A DNA stretch of 64,000 nucleotides from an uncultured Polaribacter sp. Its GTDB lineage: Bacteria; Bacteroidota; Bacteroidia; Flavobacteriales; Flavobacteriaceae. Positions 63,619-64,000 of the stretch are shown piece by piece. The notes under the pieces were generated by a model. That model did not search any database and was not told the origin of the DNA. It was given only the letters and a program-made list of their open reading frames with translations. The translations under genes were made by a program, and so were the position numbers. The DNA lies in the NCBI RefSeq assembly GCF_947501385.1, contig NZ_CANMVP010000007.1, forward strand, positions 1 through 64,000. The letters are read 5' to 3'. The first letter of the stretch is position 1. Each line of letters begins with the position of its first letter.

Positions 63619-64000
63619 ATGAAACTATTAAAGAATATTTTATTAATTTGTCTTGTATTTCTTTTCTCATGTAAAAGTGAAGAAAGTAAAGAACATATTT
63701 CTGAAGTTGCTATTACACAGACTTCTTTAGAAAAAGTTGAACCACCAAATTGGTTTGTTGATTTTAAAGATACTTCGCTTCAATTATTAGTAAAAGAACC
63801 AAATATTGGTCAGTTTACACCTTCAATTTCTTATGAAGGTGTCTCTATAGAAAAAGTACACAAAGCGAAAAGTAAAAATTATCTTTTTATCGATTTGAAT
63901 ATAAATAAACAGACTAAGCCTGGAAAGTTCGATATCGCTTTTATAGATAAAAATGGAACCAGAAAAACACATACATACGAGTTAAAATCAAGAGAAAAAT
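63619..64000 (+). CDS. SusA-like GH13 lipoprotein (cyclomaltodextrinase/neopullulanase), 5' part
   Basis: The frame runs off the window after 127 codons. The N terminus MKLLKNILLICLVFLFSCKSEE is a lipoprotein signal with Cys18. The next part, VEPPNWFVDFKDTSLQLLVKE and a following beta-rich segment (PSISYEGVSIEKVHKAKSKNYLFIDLNI), matches the N-terminal domain of Bacteroidota cyclomaltodextrinases/neopullulanases such as SusA. The catalytic barrel lies outside the window, so activity is inferred. It continues the maltose operon beyond the RAYT insertion. Confidence 0.8.
   Translation, partial: MKLLKNILLICLVFLFSCKSEESKEHISEVAITQTSLEKVEPPNWFVDFKDTSLQLLVKEPNIGQFTPSISYEGVSIEKVHKAKSKNYLFIDLNINKQTKPGKFDIAFIDKNGTRKTHTYELKSREK

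Noticed and set aside
1..64000. tRNA, rRNA or riboswitch genes
   Set aside because: I inspected the intergenic gaps by eye and found no cloverleaf with conserved TTCGA arm and no recognised aptamer. A covariance-model scan would settle this; any high-scoring hit would overturn it.

Overview
The window reads as the chromosome of a marine member of the Flavobacteriaceae, most likely Polaribacter or a close relative. The evidence is low GC throughout, TAnnTTTG-type promoter boxes, weak Shine-Dalgarno signals, type IX secretion (T9SS) C-terminal sorting domains, a SusC/SusD locus, the Bacteroidota-type RNA polymerase omega gene, and DUF4835/PorD. The genus is an inference from gene content; no rRNA is present to test it. 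I found no tRNA, rRNA, CRISPR array, integrase or prophage.

Layout. 0.1-8.2 kb holds housekeeping genes: an ABM-domain protein and a SAM hydroxide adenosyltransferase on the minus strand, then phoH, purC, fabV and small unknowns on the plus strand, then TerC-family and TauE/SafE-family membrane proteins on the minus strand. 8.2-12.1 kb is an acetate-type uptake and activation unit (DUF4212 small subunit, sodium:solute symporter, acs). 12.3-22.6 kb carries an ABC exporter, a lipoprotein, a NUDIX hydrolase, an M42 peptidase, and an ABC ATPase followed by a permease fused to an M1-type peptidase. 22.7-27.2 kb is dapA, then bamD-rpoZ-coaBC-porD.

27.2-31.9 kb is the most unusual part. A very A/T-rich cassette sits between porD and recN. 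It has a divergent XRE regulator, an array of CCTGAATTCAGG palindromes, a five-helix membrane protein, a 56-residue double-glycine-leader peptide, a strong hairpin, a secreted carboxypeptidase-regulatory-like protein, and a C39-peptidase ABC exporter overlapping it by 11 bp. It looks like a compact bacteriocin or peptide-signal system with no modification enzyme and no HlyD-type adaptor. recN, fabI, a glycosyltransferase and a sugar MFS transporter follow.

37.4-46.9 kb is a single 3160-codon gene for a T9SS-exported surface protein built from repeated calcium-binding (thrombospondin type 3) modules. 47.0-64.0 kb is an alpha-glucan/maltose utilisation locus. A T9SS-anchored GH13 amylase, two SusE/F-type lipoproteins, SusD and SusC are read leftwards. 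A divergent LacI-family regulator, an SLC45-like MFS transporter, beta-phosphoglucomutase, GH65 maltose phosphorylase and the start of a SusA-like GH13 lipoprotein are read rightwards. LacI-type palindromes lie in the susC-lacI gap and upstream of the MFS gene. A REP-associated tyrosine transposase flanked by two 16-bp-stem hairpins sits between the GH65 and GH13 genes.

How the genes connect: surface amylase and SusCDEF would bind, cut and import alpha-glucans; the periplasmic SusA-like enzyme would reduce them to maltose; the MFS carrier would import maltose; GH65 and PgmB would convert it phosphorolytically to glucose and glucose-6-phosphate. PorD, if the assignment is right, supports the T9SS that exports both the amylase and the giant protein.
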